This document shows positions 42,588 through 52,345 of a stretch of 64,000 bases of DNA, piece after piece. Position numbers and translations under genes: made by a program. The notes below the pieces were generated by a model. The model was not told where the DNA came from, did no database searches, and saw only the letters and a list, made by a program, of their open reading frames with translations. Numbering within the stretch: the stretch's first letter is position 1; every line of letters starts with the position of its first letter. This stretch comes from Pseudaminobacter sp047739745 (GTDB taxonomy: Bacteria > Pseudomonadota > Alphaproteobacteria > Rhizobiales > Rhizobiaceae), in contig NZ_JBLLVA010000004.1 of assembly GCF_047739745.1 (NCBI RefSeq), forward strand, positions 239,852-303,851, written 5' to 3'.

Positions 42588-43766
42588 ATGTTGCACGTAC
42601 TTTACCTCGTGCATGATCTGTCCGATCCGGCGGTGCGCCGGCGGGTGGTCATGCTGCAAGCTGGCGGCGCCGCGGTGACGCTGGCAGGCTTTCGGCGCAC
42701 CGCGCAAGCGGTCACCCGTGTCGAGAACCTGACGCCGATCGATCTCGGCCCGACCCGTGACGGCCAGTTCACCCAGCGTCTGCTGGCCGTGGTGAAGGCC
42801 GCGCTGTCGCTTGGGCAGAAGCTGGAAGACGTGCGCAAGCCGGACGTCATCATCGGCCGCAACCTGGAAATGCTGGCGCTCGCCCGGCGCGCAAGAGCGC
42901 TGCTTTCGGCGGACGTGCCTATCGTCTACGAATGTCTCGACATCCATCGCCTGCTTTTGGGGCAGAACGGCATCTCCAAGGCGATGCGCGGCGCCGAGCG
43001 CGCCCTTGGCCGCAAGGCGGCCCTTTTGATGACGAGTTCGCCGGCGTTCCTGCGCGACTATTTCCAGCGTTTCGAACAGATCACGGCGCCGGTGGCGCTG
43101 CTACAGAACAAGGTGCTCGAACTTGCCGAGCGTCCCATGGACATCCCGTGCGAGATGGCGGTCCCGGCGGATGGCGGACCATGGACGATCGGGTGGTTCG
43201 GGGCACTTCGCTGCCGCAAGTCGCTGGAACTGCTCGCGGCCTTCACGCGTCGGATGGAGGGATGTTTCGAAGTCGTGCTGCGCGGCCGGCCGGCCTATTC
43301 GGAATTCGCCGATTTCGACGGCTTCGTCGCCGCCGAGCCCTATCTTCGCTTCGAAGGCGCTTATCGCAATCCCGAGGATCTGGCCCGCATCTATGGCGAA
43401 GTGCATTTTTCCTGGGCGATCGATTTCTTCGAGGAGGGGCTGAATTCCAACTGGCTGCTTCCCAACCGCCTCTATGAAGGCTGCCGCTACGGTACGGTTC
43501 CGATCGCCATGAGGGCGACGGAGACCGGGCGTTTTCTCTCCGATCGCCACCTCGGCCTGCTGCTTGACGAACCCTCGGTCGAGGCGCTGGCCGAACGGTT
43601 CGAAAGCATGGGCGCCGAAACTTACGCGGCCGCGCGAAAGCGGGTACTGGCCGAAGATCGCGGCACCTGGGTCTGTGACCTGCGCGACTGTCGTGCACTG
43701 GTCGATCGGCTGAAGGCGCTGACGCCCGAAACTGCTGCGCCCGACGCAATCCTGCAAGCCGCCTGA
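42588..43766 (+). CDS. exoL: Succinoglycan glycosyltransferase (ExoL-like)
   Basis: Glycosyltransferase of 392 residues, required for addition of the third sugar in Sinorhizobium. It lacks the GT2 DDGS pattern and instead shows a GT-B-like layout: MLHVLYLVHDLSDPAVRRRV at the start, DVIIGRNLEMLALARRA, and a C-terminal half with GWFGALRCRKSLELL, FSWAIDFFEEGLNSNWLLPNRLYEGCRYGTVPIA. It follows exoK by nine bases and precedes exoA by fourteen. Confidence 0.88.
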   Translation: MLHVLYLVHDLSDPAVRRRVVMLQAGGAAVTLAGFRRTAQAVTRVENLTPIDLGPTRDGQFTQRLLAVVKAALSLGQKLEDVRKPDVIIGRNLEMLALARRARALLSADVPIVYECLDIHRLLLGQNGISKAMRGAERALGRKAALLMTSSPAFLRDYFQRFEQITAPVALLQNKVLELAERPMDIPCEMAVPADGGPWTIGWFGALRCRKSLELLAAFTRRMEGCFEVVLRGRPAYSEFADFDGFVAAEPYLRFEGAYRNPEDLARIYGEVHFSWAIDFFEEGLNSNWLLPNRLYEGCRYGTVPIAMRATETGRFLSDRHLGLLLDEPSVEALAERFESMGAETYAAARKRVLAEDRGTWVCDLRDCRALVDRLKALTPETAAPDAILQAA

Positions 43767-43780
43767 CGCGCCCGACAAAC

Positions 43781-44785
43781 ATGACACAGACAGACGCACC
43801 GCCGGCCATGCCCTGCATGGTGATCATTCCCTGCCTCAACGAGGCTGCTCATATCGAGGCGCTTATCGATCGGCTGACCCCATCGGCCGAGCGCCTCGAT
43901 ATGAGAATCGTCGTGGTCGACGGCGGCAGCATGGATGGTACGCAAAGGATCGTGAAGCGAATCGCCATCCGCGATCCACGCGTGGTCCTGCTCGACAACC
44001 CCAAACGGCTCCAGAGCGCGGCGGTCAATCTGGCGGTAGAGACGTTCGGCGACGAATGCCGAAGCTTCATTCGTATCGACGCGCATGGCGACTATCCGGC
44101 CGACTATTGCGACCGGCTGATCGAGGACGCCGAGGCCACCGGCGCGGATTCCGTCGTCGTATCGATGGCGACGCGAGGCTTCGGCGCCTTCCAGAAAGCC
44201 ACTGCCATCGCCCAGAATTCCCGGCTTGGAAATGGCGGCTCGCCGCATCGCCAGGGCGCGAAGGGGCATTGGACCGACCATGGCCATCATGCCTTCATGC
44301 GCATCGCCGCATTCCGCGCCGTCGGGGGCTATGACGAGACTTTCAGCCATAATGAGGATGCCGAACTCGACTATCGGCTGCGGGTCGCGGGCTACCGCCT
44401 GTGGATGACCGGCAAGACCTACATGATCTACTATCCCCGCTCGTCCGTGCCGGACCTGTTCCGGCAATATCTCGGCTACGGCAAGGGGAGGGCAAGAAAC
44501 ATCTTGAAGCACCGCGCCATGCCAAAACTACGGCAGATGATTCCTCTGATGGTCGTGCCGGTCATCGCCGGCGCTTCGCTGGCGTTTCTGAGCTGGGCGG
44601 CGCTGCTGCCCATCGGCCTGTGGGCCGCGGCCTGCCTCGGCTATGGCGTGTGGATGGCCGTCATGCAGCGCAACCCTTACGGGCCTCTCGCCGGGTTCTC
44701 GGCGATGGTCATGCATCTGGCATGGTCGGCCGGTTTCTGGCTGCAGCTTCTCGACTTCCGCAAGCGGGAGGCTCAGTTCCCATGA
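43781..44785 (+). CDS. exoA: Succinoglycan beta-1,3-glucosyltransferase (ExoA-like)
   Basis: GT2 enzyme of 334 residues adding the second sugar of the repeat unit. It has CMVIIPCLNEAAHIEAL, VVDGGSMDGT, SFIRIDAHGDYP with the metal-binding Asp-x-His, and FSHNEDAELDYRLR as the QxxRW-like acceptor region. Two to three hydrophobic helices at the C-terminus (about 265-315) anchor it in the membrane, as in ExoA. Its stop overlaps the exoM start in ATGA. Confidence 0.9.
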   Translation: MTQTDAPPAMPCMVIIPCLNEAAHIEALIDRLTPSAERLDMRIVVVDGGSMDGTQRIVKRIAIRDPRVVLLDNPKRLQSAAVNLAVETFGDECRSFIRIDAHGDYPADYCDRLIEDAEATGADSVVVSMATRGFGAFQKATAIAQNSRLGNGGSPHRQGAKGHWTDHGHHAFMRIAAFRAVGGYDETFSHNEDAELDYRLRVAGYRLWMTGKTYMIYYPRSSVPDLFRQYLGYGKGRARNILKHRAMPKLRQMIPLMVVPVIAGASLAFLSWAALLPIGLWAAACLGYGVWMAVMQRNPYGPLAGFSAMVMHLAWSAGFWLQLLDFRKREAQFP

Positions 44786-45732
44786 CCGCGGCTGGCGAAA
44801 TCTCAATGAAGACCCCGCGGATCGATGTCTGCATCTGCACCTATCGGCGGCGCGAACTCGAAGCGACGCTCCTGTCCTTGGGCGCCATGGACGTGCCGGG
44901 AAACGCTGCGGTCAGGATCATCGTGGCGGACAACGACGCGGCGCCCAGCGCGCGCGAACTCGTCTATACGCTTGCGGCACGGCTTCCCTTCGAAGTCGCC
45001 TATGTCCATTGCCCGGCGTCGAACATCTCCATCGCCCGCAATGCCTGTCTCGAGAGTAGTTCCGGCGACCTGACGGTTTTCATCGACGACGATTCCACCG
45101 CCTCGAGGGAATGGCTGACTGAACTCGTCGAAGTGGCAGAGGCTACCGGCGCGGATGCGGTGCTCGGCCCGGTGCGCGCCGTCTATTCCCCCGATGCTCC
45201 GGAGTGGATGCGGCGAGGCGATTTTCATTCGACGCTGCCAGTCTTCGTCGATGGCGAGATCCGCACCGGCTACAGCGGCAACGTGCTGTTGCGCCGTGCC
45301 TCGCCGCGCGTAGCAGGGCGCCGCTTCAACCTCGCACTTGGCCGCACCGGCGGCGAGGACAGCGAGTATTTCACCCATCTTCACCGAGCCGGCGGCAGGA
45401 TCGCCTTCGCCCCCAAGGCTCTGGTCTACGAACCGGTGCCCGAAAATCGCGCGCAGTTTTCGTGGCTCCTGAAACGCCGCTTCAGGAGCGGACAGACGCA
45501 TGGAAGGCTGCTTGCCGAACGCTCGGGCGCCATCAAATCCGTCGTGCAGGCATCGGCAAAAGTAGCCTATTGCTTCGTTGCCGCCGCCCTTCACGCAATC
45601 GCAGCCGAGCGACGCAACCGTTTCGCACTTCGCGGCGTTATGCACCTCGGTGTCGTCAGCGGGCTGCTGGGCGTCCGCGAAATCCGCCAATATGGCGAAG
45701 AACCGGCTGGGAGACGCAGCAATGCGGCCTGA
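44782..45732 (+). CDS. exoM: Succinoglycan beta-1,4-glucosyltransferase (ExoM-like)
   Basis: GT2 enzyme of 316 residues, expected to add the fourth sugar. It shows IDVCICTYRRRELEATLLSL, IVADNDAAPSARE, SNISIARNACLE, TVFIDDDSTA and GGEDSEYFTHLHRAGGRIAFAP, the DxD and ED motifs used by ExoM. A hydrophobic stretch near residues 245-265 may contact the membrane. The start is fixed by the four-base overlap with exoA; the exoO start lies inside its 3' end. Confidence 0.92.
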   Translation: MTAAGEISMKTPRIDVCICTYRRRELEATLLSLGAMDVPGNAAVRIIVADNDAAPSARELVYTLAARLPFEVAYVHCPASNISIARNACLESSSGDLTVFIDDDSTASREWLTELVEVAEATGADAVLGPVRAVYSPDAPEWMRRGDFHSTLPVFVDGEIRTGYSGNVLLRRASPRVAGRRFNLALGRTGGEDSEYFTHLHRAGGRIAFAPKALVYEPVPENRAQFSWLLKRRFRSGQTHGRLLAERSGAIKSVVQASAKVAYCFVAAALHAIAAERRNRFALRGVMHLGVVSGLLGVREIRQYGEEPAGRRSNAA

Positions 45733-46684
45733 TGCGAGCGTTGTGATCGCTGCATTCAATGCCGAGCGTTCGATTTCGCGGGCCATCGAAGGCGCACTCG
45801 CTCAAGACGGAGCGAGCGTGGAAGTGATCGTCGTCGACGACTACTCTACCGACCGCACCATCGAGGTGGCACGCTCCTTTCCAGCCGAGCAGGTTCGTGT
45901 GGTGGCGCTCGAGCAGAACCGGGGACCGGGCGGGGCGCGCAATGCCGGGCTTGACGCGGCAAGCGGACGCTGGATCGCGGTGCTCGATTCAGACGACACC
46001 ATGCAGGCCGGCCGCCTGATGCGCATGATCGGCCGCGCCGAAGCACACTCGGCGCAGCTTGCCGTCGACAACCTCGAAGTGATCCAGGAAGCGACCGGCG
46101 CAAAGGAACCGATGTTCGAGCCGGCGCTGCTGGAAAGCCGCCCCGAGCTGAACCTCACGGACCTCATCGCATCAAGCCTGATGTTCGAGGAGACGTTCTC
46201 CTTCGGCTACATGAAGCCGATTTTCGAGCGTCGGTTCGTCGAGCATCACGGTCTGCGCTACGACACAAATCTGCGCATCGGCGAGGATTATATCTTCCTG
46301 GCATCCGCATTGGCGAAGGGTGGCCGCTGCGTGGTCGAGCCACAGGCAGGCTATGGCTATCACGTGCGGGCAGGCTCGATCTCGCGCGTGCTGGAACTGG
46401 GCCATGTCGAGGCGATGTTGGCGGCGGACGCGGCATTCACGCGCCGGCACCGGCTGGATGGGGAGACGCTGGCCGCGCAGGCGCGCCGGACGCGCAGTCT
46501 CGAACAAGCCGCGTCGTTCCTGGCGCTGGTCGGTCACCTGAAGGACCGCTCGCCATTGAAGGCGTTTGAAACCGCTCTGCGCGATCCCATCGCGCTCAGA
46601 CATTTGCGGATGCCGATCGCCGCGAGGCTTTCGCGTCTTGCCCGGCCGTTCAGGCCACGCAAGGCGATCGGACAAATAGGATAA
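45722..46684 (+). CDS. exoO: Succinoglycan beta-1,6-glucosyltransferase (ExoO-like)
   Basis: GT2 enzyme of 320 residues, expected to add the fifth sugar. It has DASVVIAAFNAERSISRAIEGAL, VIVVDDYSTDRT, GPGGARNAGLDAASG, VLDSDDTMQ and RIGEDYIFLASAL. The ATG at 45722 overlaps the end of exoM by eleven bases and has GGGAG upstream, so translation is coupled. A small hairpin follows before exoN. Confidence 0.9.
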   Translation: MRPDASVVIAAFNAERSISRAIEGALAQDGASVEVIVVDDYSTDRTIEVARSFPAEQVRVVALEQNRGPGGARNAGLDAASGRWIAVLDSDDTMQAGRLMRMIGRAEAHSAQLAVDNLEVIQEATGAKEPMFEPALLESRPELNLTDLIASSLMFEETFSFGYMKPIFERRFVEHHGLRYDTNLRIGEDYIFLASALAKGGRCVVEPQAGYGYHVRAGSISRVLELGHVEAMLAADAAFTRRHRLDGETLAAQARRTRSLEQAASFLALVGHLKDRSPLKAFETALRDPIALRHLRMPIAARLSRLARPFRPRKAIGQIG

Positions 46685-46702
46685 CCGGAGAAAAAACTCC
46701 GG
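46685..46702 (+). terminator. Small hairpin between exoO and exoN
   Basis: CCGGAG and CTCCGG form a perfect six-pair stem around AAAAAA immediately behind the exoO stop. No T-run follows, so it may modulate rather than end transcription into exoN. Confidence 0.35.
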
Positions 46703-46752
46703 ATCGGGTGGGGGTCAATTGAGTAAATTAATAAGCAAGTCAGGGATGTAAG

Positions 46753-47649
46753 ATGAAAAAAGTCAGAAAAGCAGTGATACCGGTTGCCGGTCTCGGAACG
46801 CGCTTCCTGCCTGCCACAAAGGCGATGCCGAAGGAAATGCTGACGGTCGTTGATCGTCCCGTTGTGCAATACGCCGTCGACGAGGCGCTGGAAGCGGGCA
46901 TCGAGCACATTGTTTTCGTCACCGGCCGCAACAAGCATGTGATCGAGGACTATTTCGATATCCAGCCGGAGCTGCTCGACACGCTGACCCGATCGGGAAA
47001 GCACGACCAGCTCGCGTCCCTGCAGCGGCTGCAGCTCTCGGCCGGAACCGTGAGCTTCACACGCCAGCAATCGCCGCACGGGCTCGGCCACGCCGTCTGG
47101 TGCGCGCGCGACATCATCGGCGACGAACCCTTCGCGCTTTTGCTTCCCGACATGGTGTCGTTCGGCAAGCGGGGCTGCCTTTCCGGCATCATGGAGCTCT
47201 ATGAGCGGACCGGCGGCAACGTCATCGCCGTCGAGCAATGCGACCCGACCGAAACCAACAAATACGGCATCGTCGGCAAGGGCCGTGATGTCGCGACCGG
47301 CTTTGCCGTGACCGGAATGGTCGAGAAGCCGGAGCCTGCGGTCGCCCCCTCCAACTTCTACATCAACGGCCGCTACATATTGCAGCCGGAAGTATTCGAA
47401 CTTCTGGGCACGCAGGAGCGCGGGGCGGGCAATGAAATCCAGCTCACCGACGCCATGCGCCGGCTTTCGCAAGTGCAGGACTTCCATGCCCACCCCTATA
47501 AGGGCCGCACCTTCGACTGCGGCTCCAAGGAAGGCTTCATCCAGGCCAACGTCGCCTTCGCGCTCGCCCGCAGCGACATACGCGATCTGGTTTTCGGACC
47601 GATCGCCGAAATGATCTCGGGGCAGGAACGCCGCAACGAAGCGGCCTGA
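46753..47649 (+). CDS. exoN: UTP-glucose-1-phosphate uridylyltransferase (ExoN/GalU)
   Basis: Cytosolic nucleotidyltransferase of 298 residues that makes UDP-glucose for the glucosyltransferases around it. It has KAVIPVAGLGTRFLPATKAMPKEML at the start (UTP loop), FVTGRNKHVIEDYFD, LLPDMVSF and VEKPEPAVAPSN, all standard GalU marks. The 68-base gap from exoO holds a weak hairpin and an AT-rich stretch that may add a promoter. Confidence 0.94.
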   Translation: MKKVRKAVIPVAGLGTRFLPATKAMPKEMLTVVDRPVVQYAVDEALEAGIEHIVFVTGRNKHVIEDYFDIQPELLDTLTRSGKHDQLASLQRLQLSAGTVSFTRQQSPHGLGHAVWCARDIIGDEPFALLLPDMVSFGKRGCLSGIMELYERTGGNVIAVEQCDPTETNKYGIVGKGRDVATGFAVTGMVEKPEPAVAPSNFYINGRYILQPEVFELLGTQERGAGNEIQLTDAMRRLSQVQDFHAHPYKGRTFDCGSKEGFIQANVAFALARSDIRDLVFGPIAEMISGQERRNEAA

Positions 47650-47661
47650 AGCCGAGAACGC

Positions 47662-47693
47662 CCGCACGGCCGGATGGATTTCCGGCTGTGCGG
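47662..47693 (+). terminator. Hairpin after exoN
   Basis: CCGCACGGCCGG (47662-47673) pairs with CCGGCTGTGCGG (47682-47693) in a twelve-pair stem with one G-U pair and an eight-base loop, 13 bases after the exoN stop. No T-run follows; partial termination before exoP is plausible. Confidence 0.45.
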
Positions 47694-47836
47694 AATGACG
47701 GTAGCAACCACCAATCGGTTTGCTGAACGCATTCTTGCCCCATGTCTGTGCTTGATGACCGCACTGCGCGGGTTCGAGCGACGACGCACACCCGATACGA
47801 CGAAACCTAGAAGTGGCGAACATCGCCCGCGGGATC

Positions 47837-50149
47837 ATGCACCAGAGAACCATTTCGCCGGCCGCCCGACTGTCCATGGAATCCGAAGAGGCGGACCGGT
47901 TCATCGACTTGGAGCGGCTGGCGGCGATCGGCCTCAGGCAGGCGCGGGTCATCGCACTTTGCGCAGCCATTGGCCTCGCGCTCGGGGTTGCCTACCTGGT
48001 GTTCACGCCGCCGGAATACACCGCCGCAACGCGCATCCTGCTCGACGACAGCCTGACCAAATTTGCCGAGGAAAAGGACCCGACGCCAGCGCGCATGCAG
48101 GCCGACTCGATGATCCTGAGCGAAGTCGAGATCCTGAAATCGGCACGGCTGGCGCGCGCGGTGGTGCTTGCGGAAAGACTCGACCGGAACGAGGCCTTCC
48201 TCAACCCGCCGCTTTCGCCGGTGAGCTGGCTCAAGTCACAGATCAAGAGCGTCACCGGCCTGTTTTCCTCCAGGCCGCAGCCGTCCGCCGGCTCGGCCGA
48301 GAATGCCCGGATCGGCAAGGCCATCGCGCTTCTGCAAAGGGGCCTCGAAGCCGAAAGGGTCGGTCGCAGCTATGTCATCAACGTTTCCTTCAAGTCGAAC
48401 GACCGCGGGCTTGCCGGCGCGATTACCCGTGCCTATGCCGATGCGTATCTTTCAGACCAGCTCGACGCCAATTTCGACGCGACCCAGCGGGCGACGATCT
48501 GGCTTCAGGGTAGACTTGCCGATCTGCGCGACAGCTCACAGGCCGCGGCCCTCGAAGTGGAAAAGTTCCGTGCCGCGAACGGCCTGACCTCGGCGCGTGG
48601 CGAGCTGATTTCCGAGCAGCAACTTGCCGATCTCAACAGCCAACTGATCCTTGCCCAGGCAGACACGGCCAACGCCCTCGCCCGCTACAGCCAGTTCAAG
48701 TCGATCATCGACGGCGGTGCGGAAAACGCCGTGCGCAATGCCACCATTCCGGCGGACAAGGGCAACAGCGCCGTCATCAACGATCTCAAGACGCGCTATC
48801 TCGGCGTCAGCAAGCGCGAGCAGGAGATTGCCGCCCGTTTCGGCGAGGATCACGCCCAGGCGGTCGCGCTGCGGCGCGAACAGGCCGACCTGGAGCGGCA
48901 GATTTTCTTGGAGCTCAAGCGGCTTACGGAAAGCTACCGCAACGAATATGAGGTGGCCAAGTCACGCGAGACGTCGCTGCGCGGCAATGTCGGGAAAATG
49001 GCCGGCCAGAGTTCCGAGGCCGGGCAGTCGCTGGTGCAATTGCGCGAACTGGAACAGAAATCAGCGGCCCTTTCGACGCTTTACCAGACGTTCCTCGCCC
49101 GCCACGAGGAGGCTTCGCAGCAGCGCTCCTTCCCGATCGCCAAGGCGCGCGTCATTTCCGAAGCCGGCGACCCAGTATCGGCATCGAGCCCGCGCAAGGC
49201 ACTGGTTCTTGGCCTGTCGCTGGTGCTCGGCCTGTTCGGTGGCGCCGGGGTCGGCGCGTTCCAGGAGTTTCGCGAGCGGTTCTTTCGCACGGGCGACGAT
49301 GTTCGCGCCGCACTCAACATCAACTTCCTCGGCTACCTGCCGGTCATCGGCGCCCGCCTGGCCGCATCTCCCAAGCCGCAGCCCAAGACGCAGGACCCCT
49401 CCCAGCCGGCCACGCCGCGCATCTTGCGGGTCGCGATCAATGCGCCGTCCTCCTCCTTCGCCGAGACCCTGCGCAATGCCAAGCTAGCATGCGACGTGGT
49501 TCTGCAAGGCAGAGAGTGCAAGGTGATCGGCTTCGTCTCGGTGCTGCCGCGTGAGGGCAAGACCACCGTCGCGGCGAATTTCGCCGGCCTGCTCGCCGCA
49601 AATGGCGCGCGTACGCTGCTGATCGACGGCGATCTCAGGAATCCCGGCCTGAGCCGCGGCCTGTCGCTTGCTCCTGAAAAGAGCCTGGTCGAAGCGATCG
49701 TCGGTGAACAGCGCTGGCAAAGCACCGTGCTCGTCGATCGCACGACAAAACTCGCCATCATCCCCGCCGCGGTGCGAGGACGCCTGTCGCACACCAGCGA
49801 ATTGCTCTCCAGCCCCGGCATGCGCGACCTCATCGAGGATGCCCGCAACAACTACGACTACATCGTCGTCGACCTGCCGCCGCTCGGCCCGGTGGTCGAC
49901 GCGAAGGCCTTCGCACCCCTGGCGGATGGCTTCGTCTTGGTCTCCGAATGGGGTGCTACGCCGCGCGCGCTGGTTCGCGCGACATTGCAGGCAGAGCCGC
50001 AGATCGCCGCCAAGACGCTCGGCATCATCCTCAACAAGACCGATATGAAGAAGCTCGCGCGCTACGGCGCCTTCGGCGGTTCCGAGCAGTATCTCGACCG
50101 CTATGCCTCCTACTATGTCGAGCAGTCGGGCATGAACGGGAAGGGATAG
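47837..50149 (+). CDS. exoP: Chain-length regulator and tyrosine autokinase (ExoP-like)
   Basis: Inner-membrane co-polymerase of about 770 residues. It has a Wzz domain with a first helix (about 40-60), a large periplasmic coiled-coil part, a second helix (ALVLGLSLVLGLFGGAGVGAF) and a BY-kinase domain: Walker A LPREGKTTVAANF, Walker A' TLLIDGDLRNPG, Walker B YIVVDLPPLG. The tail YLDRYASYYVEQ supplies the clustered autophosphorylation tyrosines. The start is uncertain: ATG 47837, an upstream GTG 47813 or ATG 47876 are all without a clear ribosome site. ExoP controls the ratio of high to low molecular weight succinoglycan. Confidence 0.9.
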   Translation: MHQRTISPAARLSMESEEADRFIDLERLAAIGLRQARVIALCAAIGLALGVAYLVFTPPEYTAATRILLDDSLTKFAEEKDPTPARMQADSMILSEVEILKSARLARAVVLAERLDRNEAFLNPPLSPVSWLKSQIKSVTGLFSSRPQPSAGSAENARIGKAIALLQRGLEAERVGRSYVINVSFKSNDRGLAGAITRAYADAYLSDQLDANFDATQRATIWLQGRLADLRDSSQAAALEVEKFRAANGLTSARGELISEQQLADLNSQLILAQADTANALARYSQFKSIIDGGAENAVRNATIPADKGNSAVINDLKTRYLGVSKREQEIAARFGEDHAQAVALRREQADLERQIFLELKRLTESYRNEYEVAKSRETSLRGNVGKMAGQSSEAGQSLVQLRELEQKSAALSTLYQTFLARHEEASQQRSFPIAKARVISEAGDPVSASSPRKALVLGLSLVLGLFGGAGVGAFQEFRERFFRTGDDVRAALNINFLGYLPVIGARLAASPKPQPKTQDPSQPATPRILRVAINAPSSSFAETLRNAKLACDVVLQGRECKVIGFVSVLPREGKTTVAANFAGLLAANGARTLLIDGDLRNPGLSRGLSLAPEKSLVEAIVGEQRWQSTVLVDRTTKLAIIPAAVRGRLSHTSELLSSPGMRDLIEDARNNYDYIVVDLPPLGPVVDAKAFAPLADGFVLVSEWGATPRALVRATLQAEPQIAAKTLGIILNKTDMKKLARYGAFGGSEQYLDRYASYYVEQSGMNGKG

Positions 50150-50150
50150 C

Positions 50151-50930
50151 CTACCTGTTCGTCAGGTAGCGTCCCTTGTCCTGCCAGATGCGCAACGCGG
50201 TCAATTTGCCGCTGTAGAAGGCGCCGGTATCGATATTGATGCGCGCGCCGTCGCGCGTAGCCTCGTCTACCGGCGTGTGCCCGTGGACCACATATTTCTG
50301 CAGGAGATGCGCGCGCTCGTAGAAGGCCGAGCGAATGAACACCAGATCATCATCCGACTGCCGGTCAAGCTCGACCTCGGGCCGGATGCCGGCGTGCACG
50401 AAGATATAGCGCGGTGCCTCGATGAGGATCGGCAGCGAGCGCAGAAACGCCAGATGCTCTACGGGAATAGCCTTTCTGATCACCTCGTCGATCTGGCTCG
50501 GCGACCGATAGACCTGGCCCAGCCGCTCATGGTCGATGCCATAGGAGAGAAGCGTCGCGGCCGAGCCCAGTCCCAACCATTCGATGAGCCCGAGCCGGCC
50601 GTCGATATAGTCGAGCATCTGGATTTCGTGATTGCCGCTGAGACAGATGCGCTCGAATCCCTCGGGCGGCGCGGCGATCAGATGGTCGAGCACCTGCGCG
50701 GAGGCCGGCCCTCGGTCGACATAGTCGCCGAGCATGACGATCAGCTTACGGCCGGGGAGCTCCGCGCCGTCCGCCACGATCGCGCGTTCCAGGGAAAGCA
50801 GCTCGTCGAGACAGCCATGCACGTCACCAATCGCGTAGATGGCGGTGTCGGCCGTGTCCAGCCGCAGCCGCGCTCGGCGCTCGCGCTGGGCACCTTTGCC
50901 GAGACCGAAAAGACCGCCGAGATTCCTCAT
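50151..50930 (-). CDS. PPP-family metallophosphatase
   Basis: Two-metal phosphoesterase of 259 residues. All four core motifs are present: AIGDVHGCLDEL, LGDYVDRGP, LSGNHEIQ and VHGHTP, plus FVHAGIRP. It belongs to the serine/threonine phosphatase-1 / ApaH-like group. It converges on exoP with one base between stops. Since exoP is a tyrosine kinase, a link is tempting, but PPP enzymes of this type act on Ser/Thr or dinucleotide substrates and the target is unknown. Confidence 0.85.
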   Translation of the reverse strand: MRNLGGLFGLGKGAQRERRARLRLDTADTAIYAIGDVHGCLDELLSLERAIVADGAELPGRKLIVMLGDYVDRGPASAQVLDHLIAAPPEGFERICLSGNHEIQMLDYIDGRLGLIEWLGLGSAATLLSYGIDHERLGQVYRSPSQIDEVIRKAIPVEHLAFLRSLPILIEAPRYIFVHAGIRPEVELDRQSDDDLVFIRSAFYERAHLLQKYVVHGHTPVDEATRDGARINIDTGAFYSGKLTALRIWQDKGRYLTNR

Positions 50931-51142
50931 CGATAGCCCTTGCTCTTTTCAACGCTCGCCAAGTGCCTGGCATCCTCCGTTAAGCCTGGTTGCATTTCGT
51001 GAACTGGCAACCGCCCGCCAATGCCACAGTGTTCACATTTGGACCATCCGCACCGCCTATACAGCGCGCCGAAGTGCATCGCCAGTGCGAGCCCCGCGCA
51101 GTCTTGGCGGTGGTCCAGCGCCCGATCCCACAGGATGAGACA

Positions 51143-52282
51143 TTGACCGCCCGCACCCAATTGCCTGAAGCCAAACGTATTGCACCCGTGCCGGCCACGA
51201 TGTCGGACCGCATCAAGATCGCGCGTACGCTCTGCATCTTCTTCATGACCTTCGTTCACGTGCAACCGGGCATCGCCGAAAATGTATACGACCGCGACGC
51301 CGGCTTCTTCGATATCCTCTATTTCATTCTGACGCGTCTGGCCGGCTTGAGCTCCGTCTCGCTGCTCAGCGTCGTATCGGGCTATTTCATCGTTTCCAGC
51401 CTGCTCAAATCGGGCACAGGCAAGCTCGTCTTTTCCAAGCTGAAGACGCTGGTGGTGCCGCTCATCGCCTGGAACGCGCTGATGCTGGTGCTGCTCGCGG
51501 TTTACGGCCTGCTCTCCGGCAAATGGCAGGATATGCCCGAATTCAGCGCACTCGGCCTTGCCAACGCATTCCTGGCCGTCACCGAATGGCCGCTTGTCGT
51601 TCCTTTGTGGTTCCTGAGGGACCTGTTCGTCTGTTGCCTGTTTTCGCCGCTTCTTTACCTCGGATTGCGGCGTTTTCCGGTCGCGACCATTCTCCTGCTG
51701 GTCGCCTTCACGCTATTCGGCGAAGGCCTCTACATCTTGCAAAGGCCGCAGCTTCTGCTGTTTTTCGGCCTGGGCATGTGGCTGCGGCTTGCGGGAACAA
51801 GCGAGCCAAAGATCGATCGCATCGCGCGTGTCCTTTCCATCGGCCTCGTCGTCATGGTGGCGATTTTCCTCACCGTCCGCATCGAACGCATCCTCCTGTC
51901 GGAGATGGACGAGACGCTCAGGCTGACGCTCGACACGTTGCTGCGGGTGACGATGGCCGCCGGCTTCTGGGGCCTCACCGAACTCATCCGTCGCTCCTCG
52001 ATGGCCGACTTCTTCATGCGGCTCGAACCTTACGCCTTCTTCCTGTTCTGCAGCCATGCGATCCTGTTCAATTTCGGCGGCATCATCTTCCGCCGCGTCT
52101 TCGGCAATTATGGATCGGACCTGTTTCCGATCACCTTCTTCGCGCTTCCCGTCCTTGCGGTGATCGCCGCCGTTGTCGGCGTGCAGATGATAAACCGTTC
52201 CGCACCCATGCTTTTCCTCTTCAACGCAGGACACCGCGTTCCACCGCTGCTGCGGCCGGCAAGGGAGCGCGTTTCCGCATAG
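51143..52282 (+). CDS. Acyltransferase 3 family protein, ExoH-like
   Basis: Membrane acyltransferase of about 379 residues with ten or so hydrophobic helices. The family His lies in FFMTFVHVQPG and is followed by LLSVVSGYFIV; VPLWFLRDLFVCCLFSPLL is the conserved WFLxxL segment. This resembles the ExoH succinyltransferase branch more than ExoZ. TTG 51143 has AGGATGAGA in front; ATG 51200 is an alternative without a ribosome site. exoH is absent from its normal spot after exoT, so this gene at the end of the locus is the natural candidate to succinylate the polymer. The symbol is withheld because substrate and orthology are unproven. Confidence 0.75.
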   Translation: MTARTQLPEAKRIAPVPATMSDRIKIARTLCIFFMTFVHVQPGIAENVYDRDAGFFDILYFILTRLAGLSSVSLLSVVSGYFIVSSLLKSGTGKLVFSKLKTLVVPLIAWNALMLVLLAVYGLLSGKWQDMPEFSALGLANAFLAVTEWPLVVPLWFLRDLFVCCLFSPLLYLGLRRFPVATILLLVAFTLFGEGLYILQRPQLLLFFGLGMWLRLAGTSEPKIDRIARVLSIGLVVMVAIFLTVRIERILLSEMDETLRLTLDTLLRVTMAAGFWGLTELIRRSSMADFFMRLEPYAFFLFCSHAILFNFGGIIFRRVFGNYGSDLFPITFFALPVLAVIAAVVGVQMINRSAPMLFLFNAGHRVPPLLRPARERVSA

Positions 52283-52345
52283 CCGTGTTTCGTCACAGGC
52301 ATAGGCAAGCCGGTAAGATGAGGCTATTAGGGTCGCCGAAAGTCG

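Noticed and set aside
51143..52282. Naming the acyltransferase exoH outright
   Set aside because: The acyltransferase 3 family is broad and the gene is out of the normal exoH position; ExoH-like is as far as the sequence allows.
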